DNA of 64,000 nt from Kitasatospora kifunensis. Its GTDB lineage: Bacteria; Actinomycetota; Actinomycetes; Streptomycetales; Streptomycetaceae. The translations under genes and the position numbers were made by a program. Below are positions 16,014-24,423 of this stretch, piece after piece (position 1 is the first letter of the stretch; every line of letters begins with the position of its first letter). The notes beneath the pieces were generated by a model. The model saw only the letters and a list, made by a program, of their open reading frames with translations, was not told the origin of the DNA and made no database searches. The stretch spans positions 496,001-560,000 of the forward strand of contig NZ_JACHJV010000002.1 of NCBI RefSeq assembly GCF_014203855.1, given 5' to 3'.

Positions 16014-17057
16014 TCAGTCGGGCAGCGCGATGCTGTGGTCGCGGTGCCAGGTCAGGGTCACGGGGGAGCCGAGCAGCCGGGCCGCATCAGCGTCGTGGCC
16101 GTCCAGGTTCGCCCGCAGGGCGAGGAGTCGGCCGCCGCTCTCCAGGCCGACCGCGAACCGGGTCTGCGCGCCGGCGTAGACGACGTCCGTGATCCGGCCC
16201 ACCGCCTGCAACTCGTCCGGGCCGACGGGTTCCTGCGGCTCGCCGGGGCGGGTCAGGCGGATCTTCTCGGGGCGCACCGCCCAGCTGCCCGGCGAGCCGA
16301 AGACCCGCGCGGCCTCCTCGCCCCGCAGCAGGTTCGCGGTGCCGACGAAGCCCGCGACGAACGAGCTGGCGGGGCGCTCGTAGACCTCGGCGGGCGTGCC
16401 GACCTGTTCGATCCGGCCGGCGTTGAAAACCGCGATCCGGTCGCTCATGGTCAGCGCCTCGTCCTGGTCGTGGGTGACGAAGACGAAGGTGATGCCCGCC
16501 TCGCGGTGGATCCGCTTGAGCTCGCTCTGCATCTCCAGCCGCAGTTTGAGGTCGAGCGCGCCCAGCGGCTCGTCCAGCAGCAGCACCGGGGGACGGTTGA
16601 CCAGCGCCCGCGCCAGGGCGACGCGTTGACGCTGGCCACCGGAGAGCTCGCCGGGTCGGCGCTCGGCCAGCCCGGCCAGCCGGACCGTGTCCAGCGCCGC
16701 GGCGGCGCGCTGCGCGCGCTCGGTGCGCGGCACCCGTTTCACCTTCAGCCCGTACTCGACGTTCTGACGCACTGACATGTGGGGGAAGAGCGCGTAGTCC
16801 TGGAAGACCGTGTTGACGTCGCGGTCGAAGGGCGCGGTCCGGGTCACGTCCCGGCCGTTCAGCAGCACCTGGCCCGAGGACGGTTCCTCGAAGCCGGCGA
16901 TCAGGCGCAGCACGGTGGTCTTTCCGGAACCGGAGGGCCCGAGCATCGAGAAGAACTCACCCGCGCGGATGTCCAGGCTGATCCCGTCGACGGCCGTCAC
17001 GGCCGCGAACCTCATGGTCACCGCCCGCAGGCCCACCGCCGTGCCACCGTCTGTCAT
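16014..17057 (-). CDS. potA: ABC importer ATPase, PotA-like
   Basis: 347 residues. Walker A GPSGSGKT, Q-loop VFQDYALFPH, signature LSGGQRQRVALARAL, Walker B LLLDEPLGALD and H-loop FVTHDQDEA are all intact. The C-terminal 90 residues are the TOBE-type domain found in importer ATPases of the PotA/FbpC group (VRPEKIRL). It powers the potB-potC permease. It is first in the operon and divergent from the secreted lipase gene, so the 238-nt region 17058-17295 must hold its promoter. Unlike the ATPase remnant at 5344, nothing in it looks damaged. Confidence 0.93.
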   Translation of the reverse strand: MTDGGTAVGLRAVTMRFAAVTAVDGISLDIRAGEFFSMLGPSGSGKTTVLRLIAGFEEPSSGQVLLNGRDVTRTAPFDRDVNTVFQDYALFPHMSVRQNVEYGLKVKRVPRTERAQRAAAALDTVRLAGLAERRPGELSGGQRQRVALARALVNRPPVLLLDEPLGALDLKLRLEMQSELKRIHREAGITFVFVTHDQDEALTMSDRIAVFNAGRIEQVGTPAEVYERPASSFVAGFVGTANLLRGEEAARVFGSPGSWAVRPEKIRLTRPGEPQEPVGPDELQAVGRITDVVYAGAQTRFAVGLESGGRLLALRANLDGHDADAARLLGSPVTLTWHRDHSIALPD

Positions 17058-17233
17058 GACCAGCGAACTTAGTGCCCAGCCCCGCTGGTTGGGCCGGGAA
17101 GGCGGGGCAAAACTCCCAAATCCCCCGCCGCTATCCCTCGTTCAGGTGACATACGTCGGCCGGGTCAGGACCTTGGAGGGGACTGCGCCACCAATTGCTG
17201 GCACGATTCCTGTCGTTTCTCTGTACGAATGAC

Positions 17234-17247
17234 TTACCCCTAGGTAA
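17234..17247. promoter_or_regulatory. Inverted repeat TTACC-N4-GGTAA upstream of the lipase gene
   Basis: TTACC (17234-17238) and GGTAA (17243-17247), 49 nt before the lipase start, in the divergent region shared with potA. Candidate operator; the binding protein is unknown. Confidence 0.45.
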
Positions 17248-17295
17248 CTTGAACCGCAGTCAACGGTGTGACCCGCCTCACGATTTGGGGGAGCC

Positions 17296-18636
17296 ATGTA
17301 CAGAAGATCTGTTCGACGCCTGGCCATCGCCGCCACCGCAGCCATGGCCATGGCGTTGGCCACCGCCCCGTGCGCCTCGGCCGCGACGGCGACGACAAGC
17401 AGCACCACGAGCGATTCCTTCTACACCTACAGCGGCACCGCACCGCTGTCCTCCTTCGCGCCCGGCACCGTGCTCAAGACGCGGACGCTGCAGTACCACA
17501 TCGAGGGCATCGCCACCCCGGTCACCGCGATCCAGCTGCTCTACCGCACGACCAACGCCCAGGGGCAACCGGTCGCGAACGTGACCTCGGTGGTGCGCAG
17601 CATCACGGGCAACAGCACGAAGGCAGTGTCCTACCAGTCGTTCTACGACTCCCTGAACCCGCAGGACGGGCCCTCCCGGGCCATCGCCGGGAACGTGACC
17701 CTGGGCGGCACGATCGCCAACTTCGAATCCGCGGCCCTCTCGGCGCTGTTGCTGCAAGGTGACAACCTCGTCATCCCGGACACCGAGGGCCAGACGGCGG
17801 ACTTCGCGGCCGGACCGGAGTACGCCTTCAACACCCTGGACTCGATCCGGGCCGCGATCAACTCCCCATCGACCGGCATGAACGGCGCGACCGAGTTCGG
17901 TTTGATGGGGTACTCCGGCGGCTCCATCGCCACCGACTGGGCGGCGGCACTCGCCCCCGGCTACGCGCCCGACGTCAACAAGAACCTCGTCGGCTTCGCC
18001 GAGGGCGGGGTCCTGGTCGACCCCGCGCACAACCTGCAGTACGTCAACGGCTCCCTGGTCTGGTCCGGCGTCATCCCCATGTCGATCATCGGGGTCTCCC
18101 GCTCCTTCGGCATCGATCTGACGCCGTACCTGAACGGCTACGGTCTCCAGATCTACAACCGGCTGCAGAACGGCTCGCTGATCGACGCACTCGGCCACTA
18201 CCCCGGCCTGACCTGGCAGCAGATGGCGAAGCCCCAGTACGCCAACCCGGACTCGGTACCCGCGTTCGTCGAGGCGGTGAACAAGATCAACCTGGGTTCG
18301 GCCCCCACCCCGACCGTCCCCGGCTACATCGCCCAAGGTGGCGGGGGCGTGCTGGAGGGAACCTTCGCCGACCCGCCCGGCATCGGAACCGGCGACGGCG
18401 TCATGGTCGCCGCAGACGTGCGGGCACTGGCCAACCAGTACTGCGCCACCGGCAACAGCGCGATCAGCTACGACCAGTACGACCTGCTCAGCCACATCGG
18501 AACGGCGCCGGCATGGGCGCTCAAGGCGGCGTCGTGGCTGAACGACCGGTTCGCGGGCAAGTCGGCCCCGTCCGACTGCGGACACATACCGGCGGGCAAC
18601 TCGCTCGCGCCGGAGCGGGTAGTTCCCTCGTCCTGA
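17296..18636 (+). CDS. Secreted lipase of the LIP (secretory lipase) family
   Basis: 446 residues. Export signal: MYRRSVRRLA followed by an Ala-rich hydrophobic run, with cleavage near ASA-A (about 29). The nucleophile elbow GYSGGS at 205-210 (Ser207), and the order and spacing of segments (TVLKTRTLQYH, the early VTAIQLLYRTTN strand, the late GDGVMVAADVRALA), match the fungal/actinobacterial LIP family of secreted triacylglycerol lipases. It is expected to hydrolyse lipids outside the cell. It is transcribed alone, divergent from potA and convergent with a thioesterase gene. The ribosome site GGGGGAG is unusually close to the ATG. Confidence 0.85.
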   Translation: MYRRSVRRLAIAATAAMAMALATAPCASAATATTSSTTSDSFYTYSGTAPLSSFAPGTVLKTRTLQYHIEGIATPVTAIQLLYRTTNAQGQPVANVTSVVRSITGNSTKAVSYQSFYDSLNPQDGPSRAIAGNVTLGGTIANFESAALSALLLQGDNLVIPDTEGQTADFAAGPEYAFNTLDSIRAAINSPSTGMNGATEFGLMGYSGGSIATDWAAALAPGYAPDVNKNLVGFAEGGVLVDPAHNLQYVNGSLVWSGVIPMSIIGVSRSFGIDLTPYLNGYGLQIYNRLQNGSLIDALGHYPGLTWQQMAKPQYANPDSVPAFVEAVNKINLGSAPTPTVPGYIAQGGGGVLEGTFADPPGIGTGDGVMVAADVRALANQYCATGNSAISYDQYDLLSHIGTAPAWALKAASWLNDRFAGKSAPSDCGHIPAGNSLAPERVVPSS

Positions 18637-18685
18637 CCGCCGCCCGCACCAGGGCATCCCGCAGCAGGCTGCTGGGATCGCCGTC

Positions 18686-18721
18686 CTCGCCGACCTCGCC
18701 GACCTCGCCGACCTCGCCGAC
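18686..18721. repeat. Four exact 9-nt tandem units next to the thioesterase stop
   Basis: CTCGCCGAC repeated exactly at 18686-18694, 18695-18703, 18704-18712 and 18713-18721. The run ends 5 nt before the stop codon of the thioesterase gene (18727), in the gap between two convergent genes. Confidence 0.95.
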
Positions 18722-18726
18722 CCCGC

Positions 18727-19140
18727 TCAGCCCGGGAAGGCGTACACCGTGGTGGCCTGCGCGGCCGGCTCGGTCCCGCCCTCCGCCGTGAGCAGCACCT
18801 CGGTGAAGGCCAGCTGGCGGCCCAACTTGGTGACCCGGGCCGCCACCAGCACGTCCGCACCGAGGACGGCGCGCTGGAAGCTGGTGGACTGCTGGATCGT
18901 GGTCATCGGACCGAACCCGCCGAGCGCGGCGGACAGCGCGATCACCGTCGCGGTGTCCGCCGCCGCCATCAGCGCCTGCCCCGACATCCCGCCGCCCTCC
19001 CGCGCCAACTCCGTTGACCAGGGCAGACGGAGCAGTGCGGAACGCTCCCCGGTCTCGACAACCGAGAGGCCGAGCGCCAGCACCCAGGGGGCGAAGTTGT
19101 CGGCAAGGATCTTGTCCGCTTCAGCGACGCTGAGAGGCAT
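18727..19140 (-). CDS. PaaI-family hotdog thioesterase
   Basis: 137 residues with the hotdog-fold pattern of PaaI thioesterases: GLSVVETGERSALLRLP, then the hot-dog helix region EGGGMSGQALMAAADTATVIAL, with the catalytic acidic residue in the AADTA segment, and a TIQQSTSFQRA strand. Likely hydrolyses acyl-CoA thioesters; the substrate is not predictable. Next to a 9-nt tandem repeat at its 3' end. The downstream lipase gene is convergent, and the upstream secreted-protein gene lies on the same strand about 90 nt away, so the two may be co-transcribed. Confidence 0.85.
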   Translation of the reverse strand: MPLSVAEADKILADNFAPWVLALGLSVVETGERSALLRLPWSTELAREGGGMSGQALMAAADTATVIALSAALGGFGPMTTIQQSTSFQRAVLGADVLVAARVTKLGRQLAFTEVLLTAEGGTEPAAQATTVYAFPG

Positions 19141-19232
19141 GGCGACAGTCTTCCGGAGCCGCCCCCGGCTGCCAGGGCCCCGGGCTCACGCGTGGGCGCG
19201 GCCCTCGCCGCACGGGTCACCCACCGCACGGA

Positions 19233-19730
19233 TCACCCGTAGAGCGCCATCCGGGGGGCGACGGTGCCGGGGGTGATGCTGGTGACCGTGATCCGGTAGT
19301 GCTCGGTGAGGGTGTGGTTACCGTGGAGGACGAGCTTCGCCGGGATCAGGTTGGTGTACAGGGTGCCGGTCTGGGTGCCGAGCTTAAGGGGCTGCCAGTG
19401 GCCGTCGGCTGCCTGGACGGCGACGCTGACATCCGTCGGGCTGAGGTAGGGGCCCCAGGCGGGGGATTCGATGAGGATCTGCGGAGCCACGGTGCGGTCG
19501 ACCGCGGAGGGGTTGCGGTAGCTGAAGCTGATGTCGTGCGTCGCATGGTCGGCCGGCAGCTGGGTGGTGGGCAGCTGGAAGAAGCTGGTCGGAGTGCTGC
19601 CGACCGGGCTCGGGGCGGTGACGGAGGCCGCGGGAGCGGCGGCCTGCACCGGCTCCGTGAGTGCGCTGGTTGCCGGTATGGTCACGGCGACTACCGCCAG
19701 GGCCAGGAGGTGGCGACGGATCGTGGACAT
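19233..19730 (-). CDS. Secreted protein of unknown function
   Basis: 165 residues from ATG 19730, chosen because AAGGAG lies 7 nt upstream; the frame is open further but without a ribosome site. The N-terminus MSTIRRHLLALAV with an Ala-rich run to about residue 35 is an export signal. The mature part is beta-rich, with HDISFSYRNPSAVDRTV and HYRITVTSITPGTV resembling Ig-like strands. No catalytic motif or membrane segment is visible. I do not recognise the family. Confidence 0.75.
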   Translation of the reverse strand: MSTIRRHLLALAVVAVTIPATSALTEPVQAAAPAASVTAPSPVGSTPTSFFQLPTTQLPADHATHDISFSYRNPSAVDRTVAPQILIESPAWGPYLSPTDVSVAVQAADGHWQPLKLGTQTGTLYTNLIPAKLVLHGNHTLTEHYRITVTSITPGTVAPRMALYG

Positions 19731-19945
19731 GCTGTGCTCCTTCGGGCATCCGCGGCACCGTGGTGGCAGCGCCCGGTCCCGGACCGGTGACCGAGCGCCG
19801 CCGCCGATGAACGGACCGCCGCTCTCCACGTGGGCTGTACCCCTCCACCGTGCCCGCTCCCGGGGCGCGCCGCATCCGCTCGAGCCCGCCGGGAACGCTC
19901 AGAGCGCGGGGACGTCCGGCTGTGGGGAGAGCCTGGCGATGGGAA

Positions 19946-20362
19946 TCAGGCGGTGTCGGCCAGGCGGGGGTCGTACTTGTAGCCGATCTGGCGGACGGTG
20001 GCGATGGCGGTGCGCAGGTCGGGCCCGAGCTTGCGGCGCAGGCGGGCGATATGGGTGCTGATCGTGCGGGTGTCGCCGTTGTCCGATCGGCCCCAGACGG
20101 TCTCCATCAGGTGGCGGCGTGAGTGGACCCGGCGGGGATGGGCGACCAGGTGGGCGAGCAACTCGAATTCCATGTAGGTGAGTTCGAGTGCCTTGCCGTC
20201 GACCGTGACGGTCCGTTGCTCGGTGTCGACGCTCAGGCCCGAGCCGGGGAGTCGGTCCGTGGCGACCGTCGCGGTCGGCCACGGGTGCCCGGTGCGGCGG
20301 ACTGCGGTGGCCTCGGGATGGGCGGCGAGCATCATGCCTGGCCGCGGGTAGTGGACCACCAT
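19946..20362 (-). CDS. Orphan OmpR/PhoB-type winged-helix regulator without receiver domain
   Basis: 138 residues from ATG 20362, with GGAAGG upstream. Residues about 45-130 are a trans_reg_C winged helix: VDGKALELTYMEFELLAHL, the wing and recognition helix around TRTISTHIARLRRKLG, and the terminal TVRQIGYKYD. There is no phospho-receiver domain, so it is not a classical response regulator; the first 45 residues are unrelated. Likely a DNA-binding transcription factor controlled by its own level or by a partner. A 35-codon frame with a good ribosome site lies just upstream on the same strand. Confidence 0.85.
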   Translation of the reverse strand: MVVHYPRPGMMLAAHPEATAVRRTGHPWPTATVATDRLPGSGLSVDTEQRTVTVDGKALELTYMEFELLAHLVAHPRRVHSRRHLMETVWGRSDNGDTRTISTHIARLRRKLGPDLRTAIATVRQIGYKYDPRLADTA

Positions 20363-20384
20363 GGTGGCTTCCTTCCCCCTTCTG

Positions 20385-20492
20385 TCAGCGCTCGGTGCGG
20401 CTGGTGGTTTCGAGCCTGCCGGTGATCCTGGCAGGGGCGGTGCGCAGCTTGCCGGGGGCGGTCGGGATGTGGCACGCGGCAAGGGCGTTCAT
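20385..20492 (-). CDS. Possible 35-residue protein upstream of the winged-helix regulator
   Basis: ATG 20492 preceded by GGAGGCGAG about 8-10 nt upstream; the stop is 22 nt before the regulator start. The peptide begins MNALAACHIP and is basic in its second half. It could be a small partner protein or a leader peptide. There is no homology evidence; only the ribosome site and the tight spacing support it. Confidence 0.3.
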   Translation of the reverse strand: MNALAACHIPTAPGKLRTAPARITGRLETTSRTER

Positions 20493-20880
20493 GGACAACT
20501 CGCCTCCGTGGAGCGGCCGATGGGCATGCGAGGGCATGGTGCCGCCGAGGTCGGGCGGATCGCGGGGTGTGCGGGTCGTGCCGGTGCCGAGCAGTCAGGG
20601 CGTGCCGGTTCGAAGCGGGGACAGGGGGGAGTGGGGCCGTGAATGGCCCGGACTACTGCATTCCATGTCTTCGCCTCCTACCGGCCGGGACGCGCGCTGG
20701 CGTCAGATCGAGTCGGCAAGGCGCGGACCGGGCTCGTGGGAGAACCGGTTCACCCCAACTCGTCCGAACGAGCTGCCTGTTAAACCTTTGAACAGGATAG
20801 ACAAGTCAGCGCAGTCTTCCCCTTCTCTTGACGCAACCCTGACCTCGGTGGTGGCCGGCCGCACCCCGATCGGCGTCGTT
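20493..20880. other. Gap with one inverted repeat
   Basis: 388 nt. No gene is supported. It includes the inverted repeat CCTGTT-N9-AACAGG at 20776-20796, in a locally AT-richer stretch that could be the promoter or operator for the minus-strand regulator genes. Confidence 0.4.
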
Positions 20881-21087
20881 TCAGGGTTGTTCGACGATGC
20901 TGATCACCGCGTTGGGGCAGAGCGCGGCGGCCAGCCGCGCGGCGTTGTGCTGCTCGGGTGGCGGCTGGGCGTCCAGCAGGACGACGGTGCCGTCCTCGTC
21001 GGACTGGTCGAACAGTTCGGGCGCGTTCAGCGCGCACTGCCCGGCACCGCGGCAGCGGTCGTGGGCGATCTCGATCCGGACGTTCAT
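20881..21087 (-). CDS. Small ferredoxin, [3Fe-4S] type, P450 partner
   Basis: 68 residues from ATG 21087 (AGAGGAA upstream). Cys12, Cys18 and Cys57 follow the three-Cys pattern C-x5-C...C-P of actinomycete [3Fe-4S] ferredoxins, with EDGTVVLLDA between. It starts 29 nt after the P450 stop on the same strand and should pass electrons to that P450. No reductase gene is next to it, so a housekeeping reductase, or the one at 50167, may serve. Confidence 0.92.
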   Translation of the reverse strand: MNVRIEIAHDRCRGAGQCALNAPELFDQSDEDGTVVLLDAQPPPEQHNAARLAAALCPNAVISIVEQP

Positions 21088-21116
21088 CACTTTCCTCTTG
21101 GCGAACGGAACGGACG

Positions 21117-22334
21117 TCAGACGTCCCAGGTCAGCGGAAGCGCGTGGACACCGTAAATGGCCATGTCGTGGCGCATCGGGACCTGCTCGGGCGGGACGGC
21201 CAGCCGCAGGGTCGGGAAGCGCCGCAGGAGGGCGGGGAGGGCGACCTCCATCTCCACCCGGGCCAGCTGTTGGCCCAGGCACTGGTGGATGCCGTGCCCG
21301 AAGGCGACGTGCTGGGAGGGCGGCCGGGTGAGGTCGAGCTCCTCGGGGCGTTCGAAGTGCTCCGGGTCCCGGTTGGCCGCCGGCAGCGAGGCGAGCACGG
21401 TCTCTCCGGCCCTGATGTGGTGGCCGTCGATCTCGACGTCCTCGAGGGCCACCCGGACGGTCCCGAACTGCACGATCGTGAGGTAGCGCAGCAGCTCCTC
21501 GATGGCCCGGTCGATATGCTCCGGGTGTTCGCGCAGTGCCCGCAGCTGGTCGGGGTGGGTCAACAGGGCGAAGGTGCCCAGCGCCAGCATGTTCGCCGTG
21601 GTCTCGTGGCCGGCGACCAGCAGCAGGCGCCCGATCCCCGACGCCTCCCGGTCGTTCAGCTCCCCTTCGGGACCCTCCCCGGCGATCAGCTCGCTGAGCA
21701 GGCCGTCGTCGGGGTGCGCCCGCTTGTCGGCGACCAGGGCGAGCATGTAGTCGTGCAGCGCGTCCCGGGCCGCCAGCGCGGTTCCTTCCGGCACGTTCAG
21801 GCTGAGCAGGGTCTTGGTCCAGCGCTGGAACATGCCGCGGTCGGCGTAGGGCACACCGAGCAGCTCGCAGATCACCAGCGAGGGAATGGGCAGCGCGAAC
21901 GCCTGCACCAGGTCCACCGGCGGCCCGCTGCGCTCCATCGCGTCCAGGTGCTCGGCGGTGATGTGCTCGATGCGCGGTGCCAGGGCGCGCATCCGTCGCA
22001 CCGTGAAGTAGCGGGTGAGCATCCGGCGGTAGTGGGTGTGATCAGGGGGATCCAGCGACAGCAGCATGCCCGAGCGGGGCTCCACTTCGTCGGGCCGGAA
22101 CGGGATCCGCCGCACGGGGGAGGAGGCCCGCAGCCGGTCGGAGCTGAACCGGGGGTCCGCCAACAGCGCGCGGACGTCCTCGTGCCGGGTCAGCAGCCAC
22201 CCGGTCTTCCCGTCGGGGAACGCCAACCGGGCGACCGGATCGTGGGTGCGCAGCCGCTCGTACTCCTGCGGCGGATCGAACGGGCAGCCGCGGTGCGTCG
22301 GCAGGGTCACCGCGGCGGGATGGGTGGTGGTCAT
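21117..22334 (-). CDS. Cytochrome P450 (CYP105-like)
   Basis: 405 residues. I-helix AGHETT (241-246), K-helix ExxR (EELLRY, 279-284) and heme loop FGHGIHQCLG with Cys352 as the heme ligand. The N-terminus with GCPFDPPQEYERLR resembles the CYP105 family, which often hydroxylates xenobiotics or secondary metabolites. Followed immediately by its ferredoxin. The upstream region 22335-22592 is shared with the divergent deacetylase and contains inverted repeats CCACCCC/GGGGTGG (22371-22390) and GAGGGCC/GGCCCTC (22392-22415). The natural substrate is unknown and no biosynthetic cluster surrounds it. Confidence 0.95.
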   Translation of the reverse strand: MTTTHPAAVTLPTHRGCPFDPPQEYERLRTHDPVARLAFPDGKTGWLLTRHEDVRALLADPRFSSDRLRASSPVRRIPFRPDEVEPRSGMLLSLDPPDHTHYRRMLTRYFTVRRMRALAPRIEHITAEHLDAMERSGPPVDLVQAFALPIPSLVICELLGVPYADRGMFQRWTKTLLSLNVPEGTALAARDALHDYMLALVADKRAHPDDGLLSELIAGEGPEGELNDREASGIGRLLLVAGHETTANMLALGTFALLTHPDQLRALREHPEHIDRAIEELLRYLTIVQFGTVRVALEDVEIDGHHIRAGETVLASLPAANRDPEHFERPEELDLTRPPSQHVAFGHGIHQCLGQQLARVEMEVALPALLRRFPTLRLAVPPEQVPMRHDMAIYGVHALPLTWDV

Positions 22335-22370
22335 CTGGCACTCCTTGCGTCACGCCCGCAAGGGAAGGAT

Positions 22371-22415
22371 CCACCCCGCGACGGGGGTGGAGAGGGCCGG
22401 ACCTGCAAGGCCCTC
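22371..22415. promoter_or_regulatory. Two inverted repeats in the P450/deacetylase divergent region
   Basis: CCACCCC (22371-22377) with GGGGTGG (22384-22390), and GAGGGCC (22392-22398) with GGCCCTC (22409-22415). Candidate operators for the P450-ferredoxin operon. Confidence 0.4.
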
Positions 22416-22592
22416 TTATCGAGGGTAGTACGACTTCGTCACCGGCTGGCGGGGCGCGCCCCCTGGAAACCGCCACCCAGCAGGGGCCGCGCCCGTTCGC
22501 AGCGGTCGGGGTGTCGCCGTCGGTGACCGGTCGCGGCGTGCCAGCATGGCCCGACCCGTCCCTGACGCCGCACGGACGTGCTGGAGGAGCCG

Positions 22593-23513
22593 ATGCCCGT
22601 GGACCGCCGCCGGGTCCTGACCGCCGTCGGTAGTGCGCTGGGGGGGTACCTGGTGCTGTCCCACGGCCGCCCGGGCCGGGCCCCCGCTACCTCGGCCGCA
22701 CCTACCGCACCCGCCGCACCTGCCCGGTCGGCCGCATCCGCCACGCCTGCCGCACCCACCGCATCCGGAGCGCCGGCGGCCTCGGCTTCGCCGAGTGCGC
22801 CCAAGGTGCCGGATCGCGCTGAGGTGGTGGCGCGCTACCAGGGCACAGTGCCGGTCGGCTGGGGAACGGATGTCCCCGGCGTGCTCACCCGGCTGCGGCC
22901 GGGTGTCCGGGAGATCGCGCTGACCTTCGACGCGTGTGGCGGCCCGGGTGGCGACGGTTACGACCGGGCGCTGATCGACTTCCTGCGTGAACGGGAGGTG
23001 CCCGCCACGCTGTTCATCAACTCCCGCTGGATCGACGCGAATCCCGAGGTCTTCCGCCGGCTGGCCGGGGAGCCGCTGTTCGAGATCGGCAACCACGGGA
23101 CCCGCCACTGCCCCCTGTCGGTGACCGGCCGCTCCGCCTACGGCATCCAGGGCACCCGGGACGCCGGGGAGGTCTTCGACGAGGTCAGCGGCAACCGGGA
23201 GCGGCTCGCCGATCTGCTCGGTGCCCCGCCGCGCTTCTTCCGTCCGGGCACCGCCCACTGCGACGAGGTGGCCGTGCGTATCGCGGCCGAGCTGGGCGAG
23301 CAGGTGGTGGGCTTCGACGTCAACGGCGACGCGGGGGCGACCTATCCCGCCACCGAGGTCGCGAGTGAGGTCGGTGCCGCTCTGCCGGGCTCGATCGTGA
23401 TCGCCCACATGAACCACCCCGAGGGCCATACCGCCGCCGGCATCGCCGCCGCCGTCCCGGGGCTGCTCGCGGCCGGGCACACCTTCACCCGCCTCACCGA
23501 CGCCTTCCCCTGA
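22593..23513 (+). CDS. Exported polysaccharide deacetylase (NodB-type)
   Basis: 306 residues from ATG 22593, placed just after GGAGGAG; an upstream GTG at 22578 is less likely. The N-terminus has consecutive Arg residues (DRRRVLTAVG) before a hydrophobic stretch, a possible Tat signal, then a long Ala/Pro/Ser linker to about residue 70. The NodB domain shows TFDACGG (Asp113) and GNHGTRHC (His168 and His172, metal ligands), and SIVIAHMNHP near the end. Likely removes N-acetyl groups from peptidoglycan or another cell-wall or extracellular polysaccharide. Transcribed alone. Confidence 0.88.
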   Translation: MPVDRRRVLTAVGSALGGYLVLSHGRPGRAPATSAAPTAPAAPARSAASATPAAPTASGAPAASASPSAPKVPDRAEVVARYQGTVPVGWGTDVPGVLTRLRPGVREIALTFDACGGPGGDGYDRALIDFLREREVPATLFINSRWIDANPEVFRRLAGEPLFEIGNHGTRHCPLSVTGRSAYGIQGTRDAGEVFDEVSGNRERLADLLGAPPRFFRPGTAHCDEVAVRIAAELGEQVVGFDVNGDAGATYPATEVASEVGAALPGSIVIAHMNHPEGHTAAGIAAAVPGLLAAGHTFTRLTDAFP

Positions 23514-23578
23514 GTCACACGGTTGAGCCACACCGTCCGGTGCTGGTGCCGCACACTCCGACCGGCTAGACAGGTCCC

Positions 23579-24349
23579 ATGACAGAGAAGCCGGCCGCTG
23601 AACACGCCCTTCCACCGATCGCCGATCGGCAGACCTGGCAGGCGAGGATCGACGAACTCCGGGTCAAGGAGAAGGCCCACACCAGGGCCGGGGACGCGCT
23701 GGCCGCAGAACGCCGTCGGCTGCCGATGGTCGAAGTCGATCCGCAGACTCCGCTGATCGGAGCCGACGGTCCGGTGCCGTTGATCGACGTCTTCGACGGG
23801 CGGTCGCAATTGATCGCCTACTTCCAGATGTGGCACACCGGTAGGCCCGCGGCGGAACAGTGCGAGGGCTGCACCTTCTCCACGGCCCACATCAACGAGT
23901 TGTCCTACCTGCACTCGCGGGATGTCAGTTACGCGACCTTCTGTCAGGGACCGTACGAGGAGAGCTCGCGCTATCGCGACTTCATGGGCTGGACGCTTCC
24001 CTGGTACTCGGTGCCGCAGGAGGCCGTGGACCGGTTGGTCGCGAACCGGCACTTCGGCATCCTGGTCAGCTACCTCCGGGACGGTGCCAAGGTCTACGAG
24101 ACCTACTGGACCACCGGCCGCGGCAACGAGCTGATGGCACCGTCGTACGGACTGCTGGATCTGACCGTGTACGGCAGGCAGGAGTTCTGGGAGGACTCGC
24201 CGCAGGGCTGGCCGCAGCGTTGGGGTTCCAGAGGTGGCCAGATGCGGCTGAACGGCCGCCCGACCGCCCAGTGGTCACGGATCGAGGCCGGACGCAACGA
24301 CGACCTGGGCACCTCGTCCGATGAACGTCACCAACCGCGCCGCCACTGA
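23579..24349 (+). CDS. DUF899-family thioredoxin-like protein
   Basis: 256 residues. Matches the DUF899 family: N-terminal KEKAHTRAGDALAAERRRLPMVEVD, then SQLIAYFQMWH, EQCEGCTFST with a CxxC-like pair (about residues 95-98), and RDVSYATFCQGPYEE. DUF899 proteins have a thioredoxin-like fold; their biochemical role is undefined. The C-terminal fifth, after about residue 200, is less typical. ATG 23579 is 65 nt after the deacetylase stop, in a gap that starts with an imperfect 13-nt repeat (TGAGTCACACGGT then TGAGCCACACCGT). Confidence 0.85.
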   Translation: MTEKPAAEHALPPIADRQTWQARIDELRVKEKAHTRAGDALAAERRRLPMVEVDPQTPLIGADGPVPLIDVFDGRSQLIAYFQMWHTGRPAAEQCEGCTFSTAHINELSYLHSRDVSYATFCQGPYEESSRYRDFMGWTLPWYSVPQEAVDRLVANRHFGILVSYLRDGAKVYETYWTTGRGNELMAPSYGLLDLTVYGRQEFWEDSPQGWPQRWGSRGGQMRLNGRPTAQWSRIEAGRNDDLGTSSDERHQPRRH

Positions 24350-24388
24350 GTGAGCCTCCGCGGCATCACGGGGTCGGGCACCGGGCCC

Positions 24389-24417
24389 TTGAATGACTGA
24401 CTCAGTCAGTCTATGGT
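24389..24417 (+). promoter_or_regulatory. TetR promoter with operator filling the 17-nt spacer
   Basis: TTGAAT (24389-24394, -35) and TATGGT (24412-24417, -10) are separated by exactly 17 nt. Those 17 nt are a perfect inverted repeat, GACTGACT-C-AGTCAGTC (24395-24411). A transcript starting 7 nt after the -10 would begin at the ATG of the TetR gene (24424), so the message would be leaderless. Confidence 0.75.
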
Positions 24418-24423
24418 CGCTCC

